Source: a virus
Strand: one strand, 5' to 3'
Length of the DNA: 50,596 bases
IMG/VR virus record: IMGVR_UViG_3300043499_000126
Coordinates: 1-50,596 of that record
Under the pieces are notes generated by a model. That model searched no databases and was not told the DNA's origin. It worked only from the letters and a program-made list of their open reading frames with translations. The position numbers were made by a program, and so were the translations under genes. Shown here one piece after another: positions 30,808 through 38,812 of this stretch; the first letter of the stretch is position 1; every line of letters starts with the position of its first letter.

Positions 30808-31310
30808 GCGACGAATCGAATGAATCAGCTGTTCACCCGATGAACGGCGACAGCGAAATGATGGACGCTAATCATGGTGTCCAGCCAAGCGATACGCCTA
30901 TTCAGGAACGTCTGAAGAAAGCCTATATCGACAAATACAATTCACTCAAGGTGTCGGATATGACACCTGAGCAAGTGAAGTTCCACATTGCGGATCTTGA
31001 AGACGCAATCAAGATTCTACAGACTCAGCTACAGGCCACGATGGATGTGGATGACGAATGGGCTGAGACTGCTACATCTGAGGAGCGCGAGAAGTTGCGC
31101 GCCGCAGATAAGAAATATCGTGCCAAAGCTCGACCTGCAATGAATGCAGATGGCACAATCAAGACAGCCAAGCCCAGAGAGGCTAAGCCAGTTGTGGTCG
31201 GTGATGCTGGATCGCAGGCATTCGAGAACCTCGTAAACAAGCTGGTCGCGGCAGGTCAGACTCGTGAGATGGCAGTAAAGCTCATTCAAGGGATGAAAGG
31301 GACAAAGTGA
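30804..31310 (+). CDS. Early coiled-coil protein, 168 aa
   Basis: GTG start overlapping the upstream stop (GTGA). After a polar N-terminus, residues 32-110 are helical and charged (PEQVKFHIADLEDAIKILQT). A linker and a C-terminal helix pair follow (FENLVNKLVAAGQTREMAVK) like a UBA-type fold. A 21-bp palindrome lies in codons 9-15. No family recognised. Confidence 0.6.
   Translation: MSDESNESAVHPMNGDSEMMDANHGVQPSDTPIQERLKKAYIDKYNSLKVSDMTPEQVKFHIADLEDAIKILQTQLQATMDVDDEWAETATSEEREKLRAADKKYRAKARPAMNADGTIKTAKPREAKPVVVGDAGSQAFENLVNKLVAAGQTREMAVKLIQGMKGTK
30828..30848. promoter_or_regulatory. 21-bp palindrome, copy 4
   Basis: Arms GCTGTTCA and TGAACGGC around CCCGA, 24 bases after the start codon of the 168-residue gene. 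Confidence 0.7.
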
Positions 31311-31456
31311 GAGACGCATTCGTGACATACTCACATAGGACGGGTGACTACACGGTCACCCTGCGTGAGAATAAGGTAATCAAGGAAACACGGACGACAA
31401 GCAACTATCACGATTTGGGATTGACAATCTCAAATTGGATTCACAACGGATACTAA
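31307..31456 (+). CDS. Small early protein, 49 aa
   Basis: GTG at 31307 overlaps the upstream TGA (GTGA). The frame gives MRDAFVTYSHRTGDYTVTLR and ends NWIHNGY. It is a beta-rich short protein with no recognised family; the coupled start is the main support. Confidence 0.5.
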   Translation: MRDAFVTYSHRTGDYTVTLRENKVIKETRTTSNYHDLGLTISNWIHNGY

Positions 31457-31459
31457 ATC

Positions 31460-31648
31460 ATGATCAAAGGTCGACTCAAGTTCGCATTCAAGTTCATCAT
31501 GCTACAGGCGATCATCGTGTCAGTGGCATTCCTCTGTGGCTCATTCGAGGAAGTTCGCACCGACAGCTCAGGTGATTGGTGCGCGCATTTCAATACGTTC
31601 ATGGTCTGTAACACTCCAGGAGGCACGGATTACGTGCTTGGCGAATGA
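31460..31648 (+). CDS. Small membrane or secreted protein, 62 aa
   Basis: A basic start (MIKGRLKFAFKF) is followed by a hydrophobic segment at about residues 13-27 (IMLQAIIVSVAFLCG), then a polar part with two Cys (WCAHF, MVCN). This is an N-in membrane anchor or signal peptide with a small periplasmic domain that could form a disulphide. Superinfection exclusion or lysis control are possibilities only. Confidence 0.5.
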   Translation: MIKGRLKFAFKFIMLQAIIVSVAFLCGSFEEVRTDSSGDWCAHFNTFMVCNTPGGTDYVLGE

Positions 31649-31833
31649 GAAAAGTTACAGCAGAGATTACCAGACGCGATCACAAAGGTGATCGCGTCAG
31701 GGTCGAGGTCAAGATCGATGAGGTCGAGACTATCGATGAAGCTATCGAAGTGCTTGGTCGGCTCGAAGTGCTCAGATACATTCGATACGCACACAGATTA
31801 CATCAACTCAGCAAACATTATCAACGATCATGA
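31645..31833 (+). CDS. Small basic early protein, 62 aa
   Basis: ATGA overlap with the previous stop. It reads RKVTAEITRRDHKGDRVRVE then a helical end (IRYAHRLHQLSKHYQRS). Charged, no motif. The start of the next gene overlaps its stop (ATGA). Confidence 0.5.
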   Translation: MRKVTAEITRRDHKGDRVRVEVKIDEVETIDEAIEVLGRLEVLRYIRYAHRLHQLSKHYQRS

Positions 31834-31994
31834 CTGATGATGAGAAGCGCACAATAAAGCAGGTATCCTCAGACCTCTACGAGGTGGCGCGCGTGAAACG
31901 AAACGACAGCGATTCGACATTCGTGACTGTTCGCAGACAGTTTCTAGAGGGTCTCGCTGAGTTTCTCATGACACTAGTTAAAGGGACAAAGTGA
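31830..31994 (+). CDS. Small early protein, 54 aa
   Basis: ATG at 31830 overlaps the previous stop and the frame ends at 31994 (GTGA overlap with the next). It reads MTDDEKRTIKQVSSDLYEVA and ends FLMTLVKGTK. Unknown. The tail KGTK, followed by a GTGA junction, repeats the end of the 168-residue gene, suggesting local duplication of that junction. Confidence 0.5.
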   Translation: MTDDEKRTIKQVSSDLYEVARVKRNDSDSTFVTVRRQFLEGLAEFLMTLVKGTK

Positions 31995-32158
31995 AGACAA
32001 CGACAGATCAAGTTCTCGATGCAATCAAGGAAGTTCAGACAAGGGACGCTAACGAACTACACGTTCTGTCGATTCTTGAGAGACTTCTAAAGGGTGAGGA
32101 TGTATATTCTAAACTGCCAGGCATTCGACGCCGAGCGCTCCGCAAGATACAAAAATGA
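31991..32158 (+). CDS. Small early helical protein, 55 aa
   Basis: GTG overlapping the previous TGA. Sequence MKTTTDQVLDAIKEVQTRDA, then a basic tail (GIRRRALRKIQK). Short helices with an Arg/Lys end suggest nucleic-acid contact. It overlaps the next gene by 59 bases in another frame, so one start may be wrong. Confidence 0.45.
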   Translation: MKTTTDQVLDAIKEVQTRDANELHVLSILERLLKGEDVYSKLPGIRRRALRKIQK

Positions 32159-32531
32159 GTGCTGTCAAGGCGACTGTCACGAAACAAAGGCATTCATAAA
32201 TGTCACACCGTATGCAGACGACGCGACTCTCGAGAATCGTAAGATAGATTGGACTCTCGGAATACAGGGTTATGTCTGCTGTGGCAGATACGAGTTTGTT
32301 CGGTCTTTGAGTCGAGAATGGTGGGTGCGCGCCTTAGCAAAGATCGACAACTGGTCAGAGGACAAAGTGAGGCAGTACCTCACGCAAGGGTCATGGCACA
32401 AAGTATATGATGTCAAGACTCGACGAACCGAAGTAGTAGTTGCGACGAAGCGAAGTAAAGCTAACAAGTGTCCACAGTGTGGATCAACATGGAATGAGGT
32501 AGCGTGTGATGACTGCGGTTATTCAAACTAG
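32100..32531 (+). CDS. Early protein with C-terminal zinc ribbon, 143 aa
   Basis: I chose the ATG at 32100 with AAAGGG 8 bases upstream; a GTG at 32094 is the alternative. The N-terminal half has paired Cys (NECCQGDC at about 22-29, VCC near 60). The C-terminus is a zinc ribbon (CPQCG at about 125-129, CDDCG near 138-142). Possibly nucleic-acid binding. Confidence 0.6.
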   Translation: MYILNCQAFDAERSARYKNECCQGDCHETKAFINVTPYADDATLENRKIDWTLGIQGYVCCGRYEFVRSLSREWWVRALAKIDNWSEDKVRQYLTQGSWHKVYDVKTRRTEVVVATKRSKANKCPQCGSTWNEVACDDCGYSN

Positions 32532-32751
32532 AGCACAACGTCGGATGCTGGAATTACAGGCCGCACTAGCGGACTGGCATGAGATGAATACAGATACACA
32601 GTGGGCGCGCGTTTCGTGCGATGAGTATCTGGTCACTCTGTCATACGGTGTAATTCACTCGAACGGATTTGAGGAATGTGCGCTTGGTTCACGCCTCTAC
32701 GTCGCTAAAGAGGGATGGATCGTAGTTGTCCCTTCGACGCACGGAGGTTAG
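32509..32751 (+). CDS. Small early protein, 80 aa
   Basis: ATG at 32509, inside the end of the previous gene. It reads TAVIQTRAQRRMLELQAALA, then a strand region (EYLVTLSYGVIHSNGFEE, RLYVAKEGWIVVVPS). No family recognised. Its stop codon touches the 21-bp palindrome. Confidence 0.55.
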   Translation: MTAVIQTRAQRRMLELQAALADWHEMNTDTQWARVSCDEYLVTLSYGVIHSNGFEECALGSRLYVAKEGWIVVVPSTHGG

Positions 32752-32771
32752 CTGTTCATCGGGTGAACAGG
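32751..32771. promoter_or_regulatory. 21-bp palindrome, copy 5
   Basis: Arms GCTGTTCA and TGAACAGG around TCGGG. Intergenic, 43 bases upstream of the P6 -35, the same distance as copy 3 from the leftward promoter. Confidence 0.75.
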
Positions 32772-32777
32772 TAAACA

Positions 32778-32792
32778 GTGTAATATTTACAT
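32778..32792. promoter_or_regulatory. 15-bp GTGTA-N5-TACAT box, distal at P6
   Basis: GTGTA ATATT TACAT, one of two boxes in tandem 21 bases apart in the P6 region. Confidence 0.55.
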
Positions 32793-32798
32793 ACAGTC

Positions 32799-32813
32799 GT
32801 GTAAATTCTACCT
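32799..32813. promoter_or_regulatory. 15-bp GTGTA-N5-TACCT box, proximal at P6
   Basis: GTGTA AATTC TACCT ends 1 base before the P6 -35, as at P2 and P3. Confidence 0.6.
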
Positions 32814-32814
32814 A

Positions 32815-32843
32815 TTGACAAGCTGAGTGATCCGTGGTATAAT
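32815..32843 (+). promoter_or_regulatory. Rightward promoter P6
   Basis: TTGACA (32815-32820), 17-base spacer ending CGTGG, TATAAT (32838-32843). It is followed by an AGGAAGGA Shine-Dalgarno and the 62-residue gene. Confidence 0.8.
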
Positions 32844-32872
32844 TTGCACTGCACATCGAGGAAGGATTCATT

Positions 32873-33061
32873 ATGGACAGAGACAGAGATCATCAGTACG
32901 CACTTCTCAAGGAACACGGTTATCGGATCGATACCCGTGGAGCAAGGTTCACACTCATTCATGGTGTGACAGCAAGGTCATTCCAGACATTCGATGAGGC
33001 TTTGAATGCAGGCCTCGTTGCAATCGATCCGAAGTTGGTTCGCTACGTCAACGGAGCCTAG
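32873..33061 (+). CDS. Small early protein, 62 aa
   Basis: It has its own promoter P6 and a strong Shine-Dalgarno. The sequence has a DRDHQYALLKEHGYRIDTRG start and a FQTFDEALNAGLVAIDPKLV end, a compact alpha/beta look. Unknown; probably strongly expressed early. Confidence 0.6.
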   Translation: MDRDRDHQYALLKEHGYRIDTRGARFTLIHGVTARSFQTFDEALNAGLVAIDPKLVRYVNGA

Positions 33062-33263
33062 ACTGTGCAACGGGCCTTCTCATAGAGAAGGTCAGTTAGG
33101 CAGCCTAGACACTTGGCCTGCTGATCACAGGCAAAGGGGAACTGGACTTGTGGATCGAGCTAAGTCGCTATGACGTCCCTTGTTACGGTTGGTTACAAAT
33201 CCCCATGACCGACAATGCCTTTACGGTCACTATTCTACCCGGTGCGCGCGTCGCACCTTAAAG
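33062..33263 (+). other. Structured leader with mini reading frames before the helicase
   Basis: A 9-bp stem (GGCCTTCTC / GAGAAGGTC, loop ATA) lies near 33075-33095. Two tiny frames follow: 12 codons at 33170-33208 and 18 codons at 33205-33261, linked by ATGA. The second stops 2 bases before the helicase ATG at 33264. They may be leader peptides that couple translation, or chance. No tRNA fold found. Confidence 0.3.
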
Positions 33264-34928
33264 ATGACGCGGAGAGGACATTTCAAGAGTATGAGTACAG
33301 GTATCGCGGTCCACAAGGGCCAATCACAGCTTCGCTACAAGTGCATTCACTGTGGCAAGGCAGTGACGGAGGTCAAGCGCAATCGGCTCGGCAAGTATTG
33401 GTCGCTGACGTTGGAGTGCGGCCATAACCAGATGGTCGAGGCACTGTCCGAGACCAAGGTCGATGAGATCGTCAAGAAGTGGGAAGAGTTTCAGAGCGTC
33501 GACGGTCGTAAGCTATACAACTTTCAGAAAGCGGGCGCGTCTTTCGCGATTGAGTCTAACGGTCGTTGCCTCATCGCTGATGAGATGGGCCTTGGCAAGA
33601 CAGTTCAGGCACTCGCATTCCTCTGGTATATGGGAGTGCGCGCCCTGCCAGCTCTGGTCGTAACTAAGAGCACACTCAAGTATCAGTGGTCTCACGAGTC
33701 ATATAGGTTCCTTGGTGAGGGTGTCCTGAATCAGGTCATCGAAAACAAGAATCAGAAGCCTCTGACGGAGCACGGGTTCAAGATCGTCATTATCTCCTTC
33801 GATATGCTGAGGCGCTGTGCCTGGGTCGAGGATGAGAAGTTCATGAAAGATCGTTTCAAGACGATCATCATCGACGAGACACAGAACATCAAGAACCCAA
33901 GTGCGGCACGGACGGCCTGCGTGAGGAAGCTCGCACGATACAGCCCATATGTGCTGGGTTTGTCAGGGACGCCAATCAAGAACAACGCTCTGGAATATTT
34001 CACGATCCTGAACATTCTCAAGCCCGAGCGCTTCCCAAGTTTGAGAGGGTTCGAGTCCAACTACATCAACACCTACACAAACGGTGGATATCGTAAAGCA
34101 GGTGGTCTGCAAGACCCCGAATACTTCGCCGAAAAGACGAAGGACTTCATCATCAGAAGGACACAGGACGAGGTTATGCCTGATCTACCGAAGCTGAATC
34201 GAACTTACCGTTACGCTGAGCTTGGCCCTGACGTTGAAGAGGCTTACGCGCGCCTGATGAAGAAGTTCGAGGAAGCCTACAATTCCGAGGGTGGGATGAA
34301 GATGTTCGGGACTGGCGGCATTCTCGAATACATGACTCATATGAAGCACCTGACAGGCTTGGCTAAGGTCGAGCCGGTTGTGGACTTCGTGACGGACTTC
34401 CTCACTGATACGGATCGGAAGATCACGATCTTCGTGCATCACAAGGACGTTCACGGCAAGATCGATGCGCTGCTTTGCACATTGTGTCAGGCACTTGGCC
34501 TCGATATGCCAATCAGCTTGTCCTCAGATCTGACACCTGAGATGCGTCACGAAGTTGTGATGGAGTTCAAGAATAACCCGAAGGCGCGCGTGATGATCGC
34601 CTCGACACTCGCAAGTGGAGAGGGTCTGAACCTTCAGTTCTGTTCAGATTGTATCATGGCAGAGCAACAGTGGAATCCTGCTAACGAGGAGCAGGCTGAG
34701 GCTCGATTCAAAAGAATAGGTAGCGAAGCATCGATCATCAACGCCACCTACCAGATTGCACTCAGCACCATTGACGAGTTCCTCGCAGACCTGAAGGCCA
34801 GCAAGCGGCACATCATTGAGGAAGCTCTGACGGGACAGAAGAACACCGTGCCCTACGTCGAGCAGGAGATGATGAAAGAGCTTGCTGACATCATCATGAC
34901 CAAGGGCTTGAAGCGGTGGAAGCTGTGA
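33264..34928 (+). CDS. SWI2/SNF2-type helicase with zinc finger, 554 aa
   Basis: Start ambiguous: the open frame extends to a TTG at 33180, and ATGs lie at 33264 and 33291; I use 33264. An N-terminal zinc knuckle (CIHCGK, later ECGHN) precedes the motor. Walker A DEMGLGKT is near residue 106, motif II IIDETQNIKNP near 203 and motif III LGLSGTPIKNN near 237. Motif V TLASGEGLNLQ and motif VI EQAEARFKRIG lie near 450-480. These are ATP-driven DNA translocases used in phage replication and recombination. GTGA overlap with the next gene. Confidence 0.9.
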   Translation: MTRRGHFKSMSTGIAVHKGQSQLRYKCIHCGKAVTEVKRNRLGKYWSLTLECGHNQMVEALSETKVDEIVKKWEEFQSVDGRKLYNFQKAGASFAIESNGRCLIADEMGLGKTVQALAFLWYMGVRALPALVVTKSTLKYQWSHESYRFLGEGVLNQVIENKNQKPLTEHGFKIVIISFDMLRRCAWVEDEKFMKDRFKTIIIDETQNIKNPSAARTACVRKLARYSPYVLGLSGTPIKNNALEYFTILNILKPERFPSLRGFESNYINTYTNGGYRKAGGLQDPEYFAEKTKDFIIRRTQDEVMPDLPKLNRTYRYAELGPDVEEAYARLMKKFEEAYNSEGGMKMFGTGGILEYMTHMKHLTGLAKVEPVVDFVTDFLTDTDRKITIFVHHKDVHGKIDALLCTLCQALGLDMPISLSSDLTPEMRHEVVMEFKNNPKARVMIASTLASGEGLNLQFCSDCIMAEQQWNPANEEQAEARFKRIGSEASIINATYQIALSTIDEFLADLKASKRHIIEEALTGQKNTVPYVEQEMMKELADIIMTKGLKRWKL

Positions 34929-35158
34929 AGAAAGAGGTTCGACACTGGACAGACGAGGAGGCTCTCATCCATGTGGAGGAGAGTCTCAACTCGTTTGAGA
35001 GGGAGCGGCTCCTGCTTATTAAGGGTCAGGAAGCAGGGAGTCTCTGGGCACAAAATAGAGGTGGCGACTCAGCAATCGCCAACCTCACTCGATTGATCGA
35101 GAACTACCAGCGGATGACCAGGCTACTCGTTGATAAGATAGTAGGGAGTAAGAGATGA
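34925..35158 (+). CDS. Small helical early protein, 77 aa
   Basis: Start GTG overlapping the helicase stop (GTGA), stop overlapping the next ATG. Nearly all helix: TDEEALIHVEESLNSFERER, ANLTRLIENYQRMTRLLVDK. Could be a helicase partner. Unknown family. Confidence 0.55.
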   Translation: MKKEVRHWTDEEALIHVEESLNSFERERLLLIKGQEAGSLWAQNRGGDSAIANLTRLIENYQRMTRLLVDKIVGSKR

Positions 35159-35466
35159 GACCACTTGGTTTGTTGATTGTCTGGCAGAAGACAGGTCAGC
35201 GTTGGGAGATCATGAAAACTGGTCTCTTTGGTTACTACCAGAACGGCGTTGATTATCTCAACGAATTCGCTCGGGTCAAGGGATGGCAGGAATCAAAGGT
35301 CAATATGACTGGGACTCTTGCCTACGAGACAGGACCATTTCGCATCGAGTTGACTCTGGTCGAGGCAACAGGTGTGGATCTTTCTAAAGAGACTTATCTA
35401 TTTCAGGAGTTGGAAAATGCTGAAGCGCGAGACGATCGAGAAGTGCATCGGGAAGACGTTCGCTGA
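35155..35466 (+). CDS. Early protein, 103 aa
   Basis: ATGA overlap with the previous gene. Strand-rich start (GLLIVWQKTGQRWEIMKTGL) and an acidic helical end. It overlaps the HhH gene by 50 bases. No family recognised. Confidence 0.5.
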   Translation: MRPLGLLIVWQKTGQRWEIMKTGLFGYYQNGVDYLNEFARVKGWQESKVNMTGTLAYETGPFRIELTLVEATGVDLSKETYLFQELENAEARDDREVHREDVR

Positions 35467-35818
35467 CAAGGTTGACGACCTTGTTCTCAATGTGTCGAGT
35501 GAGCTTTCATTCACACGTCGAGAGATGGTCGAGGATCTCGGGTGCGCGAATTTCATTGCCGCTGCTCGACTCGAAAAGATTCTCAAGAAGCTGAAGATCC
35601 ATACGGTCAAACAGCTTTGGGATGCCAATCCAATTGACCTCCTCCGTGCGCGTGGCATTGGTGAAGCGTCAATGTACGTTGCAATGTGCATTCTCGACAC
35701 GCGCAAGTATAGTGTCGAGGAGTGGTGGGGTTGGGGTGGTAATCTCGTCAAGTTCTCCACGTTCAAGCATCACGCGGCTCGGAGAGCGAGCAAGAGAGGC
35801 AAACAGGAAGTAGCATGA
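35417..35818 (+). CDS. Helix-hairpin-helix DNA-binding protein, 133 aa
   Basis: ATG at 35417 with AGGAG 8 bases upstream. Residues ~70-95 form an HhH motif (ANPIDLLRARGIGEASMYVA), with a preceding helix bundle (RLEKILKKLKIHTVKQLWD). A basic tail (HHAARRASKRGKQ) follows. It probably binds DNA non-specifically in replication or repair; no catalytic domain is visible. Confidence 0.65.
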   Translation: MLKRETIEKCIGKTFADKVDDLVLNVSSELSFTRREMVEDLGCANFIAAARLEKILKKLKIHTVKQLWDANPIDLLRARGIGEASMYVAMCILDTRKYSVEEWWGWGGNLVKFSTFKHHAARRASKRGKQEVA

Positions 35819-36096
35819 CAGAAGAACCTGTCGACCACGAAGTGCCACCGAGTCAGTGTCCTCGCTGCTTTGCCTATCTTGACAGGGCAGGTGAGACAGA
35901 CTCTAAGGTGCGCGCTCCGCAACCAGGTGACATCTCGATTTGCCTCCACTGTGGTGCTATCCTGATGTTCGACGACGATATGAAGCTGGTCTATGCACCA
36001 GACGAGAAGATAACAATAGAGGCATATGCCTTGTCGCTTCTATATTACAAGCCAATCGTCCGCGTCTGGGTCGATGGTGATGGGAAGGTTCACTAA
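35815..36096 (+). CDS. Zinc-ribbon protein, 93 aa
   Basis: ATGA overlap at the start, TAATG at the end. CPRCF at about 15-19 and CLHCG at about 43-47 form a zinc ribbon; the rest is strand-rich. Possible nuclease partner or regulator. Confidence 0.6.
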   Translation: MTEEPVDHEVPPSQCPRCFAYLDRAGETDSKVRAPQPGDISICLHCGAILMFDDDMKLVYAPDEKITIEAYALSLLYYKPIVRVWVDGDGKVH

Positions 36097-37019
36097 TGGG
36101 TAGGCGAGTCATCGCTGCCGACAGTCAGATACTGAATACGGTTATGGCGTGCGGCCGTAAAACAAATCTTGAGTTCAAGCTCAATCTACGTCCTCATGTG
36201 AAGGCTGAAGCTCTTGAGAAGGGCGACCTGATGCATCGTATGCTTCATCCCTATTACTATGGTCGCATCAAGAATCCTAAGCCTCATCACTTAACTGTGA
36301 GGTTGGAAGATGGAACTGGTGAAGCTCCTCATCCATACGCACGGTTTATCGGGATGGACCACAAAGAGCTTGTCGATACCTGCACTGAGATCGGGCGCGT
36401 CGCGTCCTTCGACATGGACCTTGAGCCTGAGTACCGCAACGAGTGTCTCAAGCAGTTCAGAGAGTACGCTTTTCATTTCGCAGGTGACGGTTGGTTCGCA
36501 CTCGAAGTTGAGCAATCGTTCACACGCACTTTATATGAGGACGACGATCTCCGCATCGACTACGAAGGGATCGTTGACTTGGTGGCCGATGGTCCGATGG
36601 GAGTCATCGCGGTCGACCACAAAACTGCTTCAAGGCGTGAAGTTCCAAGTGACCTGTCGAATCAGTTCATGGGTTATTGCTGGGCGTTGGACATTCCACG
36701 CCTTATCATAAACCGAATTGGTTTTCAGAAGACGCTGACTCCTAGTGAGAGGTTTCAGCGTATCGTCCTGAGCTATCCACAGGGTCGCATCGATGAGTGG
36801 CAGTATTGGGCTACCTACTGGCTCAAGGTCTACGCATTCTATTTGGAGAATGACGTATGGCCGCCGAACTTCACATCCTGTGACAAATACTCAGGTTGCA
36901 TCTTCCAGCGTATCTGCACCAGAGTCCCAGAGGCTCGTGAGTTCGAGATGCAGACGAAGTTCAGGGTAGTTGAACCTTGGAGTCCTCATACACGAGACAC
37001 CTCTAAACTGTTAGGTTAA
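36096..37019 (+). CDS. PD-(D/E)XK exonuclease, Cas4/AddB-like, 307 aa
   Basis: The nuclease core shows KGDLMHRML near residue 42-50, GIVDLVAD (D161) and AVDHKTA (D174, K176), the RecB-family active site. C19 near the start and C262, C268, C274 near the end match the four-Cys Fe-S cluster of Cas4 and AddB nucleases. It probably resects DNA ends to feed the Sak4-like ATPase downstream. TAATG-coupled to the zinc-ribbon gene. Confidence 0.8.
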   Translation: MGRRVIAADSQILNTVMACGRKTNLEFKLNLRPHVKAEALEKGDLMHRMLHPYYYGRIKNPKPHHLTVRLEDGTGEAPHPYARFIGMDHKELVDTCTEIGRVASFDMDLEPEYRNECLKQFREYAFHFAGDGWFALEVEQSFTRTLYEDDDLRIDYEGIVDLVADGPMGVIAVDHKTASRREVPSDLSNQFMGYCWALDIPRLIINRIGFQKTLTPSERFQRIVLSYPQGRIDEWQYWATYWLKVYAFYLENDVWPPNFTSCDKYSGCIFQRICTRVPEAREFEMQTKFRVVEPWSPHTRDTSKLLG

Positions 37020-37023
37020 GATC

Positions 37024-37308
37024 ATGCCAAGCATCAAACACGTCCACAAATACTTCCGTCGAAAGATGGGGAAGGGCTATATCGTCTACGCCTGTGCGCT
37101 TCCTGACTGCACGCACTACATCCGAGAGGAACTGGTCGTCGGCAAGAAGACGATCTGTTGGGTGTGTGGCAGACAGACACTGGTTTATCGAGACAGCAAT
37201 GGCATTCTCGCAAGGCCGCACTGTAAGACCTGCACCAAAAAGAAGACAGAGGAAAAGGGAATGTTCGATCTTCCTCCTCTGGACATCCCTAACATTCTAC
37301 CAGGATAG
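37024..37308 (+). CDS. Zinc-finger protein, 94 aa
   Basis: Cys pairs at about CALPDC (24-29), CWVC (45-48) and CKTC (67-70) suggest one or two zinc modules. The start is basic (HKYFRRKMGKGY). It lies in the recombination block. No family recognised. Confidence 0.55.
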   Translation: MPSIKHVHKYFRRKMGKGYIVYACALPDCTHYIREELVVGKKTICWVCGRQTLVYRDSNGILARPHCKTCTKKKTEEKGMFDLPPLDIPNILPG

Positions 37309-37311
37309 ATC

Positions 37312-37491
37312 ATGAAAGTAAAGAGTATTCGTATAGAGCTTGATCCAGAGGAGACTGAGAAGAATCACGCTACACTCATCGAGTTTAATAATGGTATGTG
37401 GACTGCAGATGGTCCTATGTATCCTCGAATCATTGGCGCGCTACAGGCAATTCACGACATGCTTCGGGGTCGAAAGGAACCTAAATACTAA
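37312..37491 (+). CDS. Small early protein, 59 aa
   Basis: ATG at 37312 with AGGA upstream and a TAATG overlap with the ATPase gene. It reads KVKSIRIELDPEETEKNHAT and LQAIHDMLRGRKEP. Unknown; the coupling suggests it acts with the ATPase. Confidence 0.55.
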   Translation: MKVKSIRIELDPEETEKNHATLIEFNNGMWTADGPMYPRIIGALQAIHDMLRGRKEPKY

Positions 37492-38366
37492 TGCCACAGA
37501 GTCTCGATAGTATGACTATGGGTGACAAACTCATCTGTCTGTTCAAGGGTGATCCGGGAACTGGTAAGACCATCGCGGCTGCTAGTTTCTCGAACGGTGA
37601 GGACGACATCTATTTCTTCGACCTCGACCAGAGGATGCGGCCGTTGTTGTTGCACTACGGACATCCTGAGCTAGCTAAGTTCAAGAATCACATCAAGTTC
37701 GACACCTACTCTGGAGCGACGGCGTGGGCGGACCTGTGCACAAAGCTAGACTCACTCATCTCCTACAATCCCTACGCCGCACTGTGTATGGACTCACTTA
37801 CTGCCTTGTCACGTATGCTCATCTCCTTGATGCTTACCGCAAGAGGAGAAGCTGGGAAGCAGAAGCTAAAGAAAGGCGGCGTCGCGCTCACGCAGATCGA
37901 AGACTACTCAGGCGAGGCAAACGGCATTAACCAAGTCATCGATGCCTTGCGCGTGATCAGTGGTGCAGACCAAGGTGCGGCTAAATGTCACATCATCATG
38001 ACGGCACACGTCATTCAAATCTCCGAGAAGTCTCGTGAAGGTAAGGTATCGCTTAGTCGATTCCTTGTCAACAGTGGCGCAAAGAAAACGGTCGCTGAGA
38101 TTCCTGCCTATTTCGACGAAGCACATCACTTCGATGTCGCTATCGGTTCTACTGGTAAGCCCCAGTACAGATCATTCACTCACAACATCGGGACGGACTG
38201 GGCGAAGACTGCATTGCCCCTTCCTGATGAGATTGACTTCACTGCCTATCCTAAGGTGGACGGTGAGGTGAATCCCAGCTTCCATCACAGGTATGGTCTG
38301 TACTATCCGATCATTCAGGAACACCTGGGTATCTACAAACAACAAACATTGGAGGATTTTGGATGA
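37491..38366 (+). CDS. RecA-like ATPase of the Sak4 type, 291 aa
   Basis: Walker A GDPGTGKT at residues 20-27, DLD near 44-46, Walker B ALCMDSLTAL near 97 and a CHIIMTAHV sensor-like strand near 165 fit a RecA-fold phage ATPase such as Sak4 single-strand annealing proteins. Such ATPases work with a single-stranded DNA-binding protein, and one follows 59 bases downstream. Likely recombination and replication. Confidence 0.75.
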   Translation: MPQSLDSMTMGDKLICLFKGDPGTGKTIAAASFSNGEDDIYFFDLDQRMRPLLLHYGHPELAKFKNHIKFDTYSGATAWADLCTKLDSLISYNPYAALCMDSLTALSRMLISLMLTARGEAGKQKLKKGGVALTQIEDYSGEANGINQVIDALRVISGADQGAAKCHIIMTAHVIQISEKSREGKVSLSRFLVNSGAKKTVAEIPAYFDEAHHFDVAIGSTGKPQYRSFTHNIGTDWAKTALPLPDEIDFTAYPKVDGEVNPSFHHRYGLYYPIIQEHLGIYKQQTLEDFG

Positions 38367-38425
38367 CCTGAAACTAACCATCGTCCTGACCTGACCTGTA
38401 ACTGACAATCGAAAGGAACCTGACA

Positions 38426-38806
38426 ATGAAGATGAGATTTACGGCAGACGACCTCCGCGGTGGCATGGTGCTCGACCCCAACTGGTATCCAGCAGTCGTG
38501 AAGTCGCTGGAGGTCAAGCCTGCCAAGACCGACGCCTCGACGAACTGGAACTACAAGTTCGAGATTCTGTCGGGCAAGGGCAAGGATGGCAAGGACTACG
38601 CAGGCACGAACGTCTATCGCCTGTTCAACGAGAAGGCGATGGGCTTTGCGCGTCCCTTCGTCGAGGCCTGTGGCATCCAGTTGAAGGAGAACGACGAGTT
38701 CGAACCCAACAGCGCCATCGGGAAGAAGATGCTCGTGTACGTCAAGAACCGCGAGTACGAGGGTCGTCTGCAGAACGAGGTCGCTGACTTTCGTCCCATC
38801 GGGTAG
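38426..38806 (+). CDS. Putative ssDNA-binding protein, 126 aa
   Basis: ATG with AAAGGAA upstream. A beta-rich core (WYPAVVKSLEVKPAKTDAST, NYKFEILSG) and the end YEGRLQNEVADFRP resemble DUF669-type phage proteins thought to bind ssDNA. It follows the Sak4-like ATPase as is common. Codon use is GC-ending, like the capsid gene, so expression is probably high. Confidence 0.6.
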   Translation: MKMRFTADDLRGGMVLDPNWYPAVVKSLEVKPAKTDASTNWNYKFEILSGKGKDGKDYAGTNVYRLFNEKAMGFARPFVEACGIQLKENDEFEPNSAIGKKMLVYVKNREYEGRLQNEVADFRPIG

Positions 38807-38812
38807 TTTCAA

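Noticed and set aside
33062-33210. Possible tRNA before the helicase gene
   Set aside because: GGTTACAAATCC looks like a T-arm, but no matching acceptor stem or anticodon arm could be folded.
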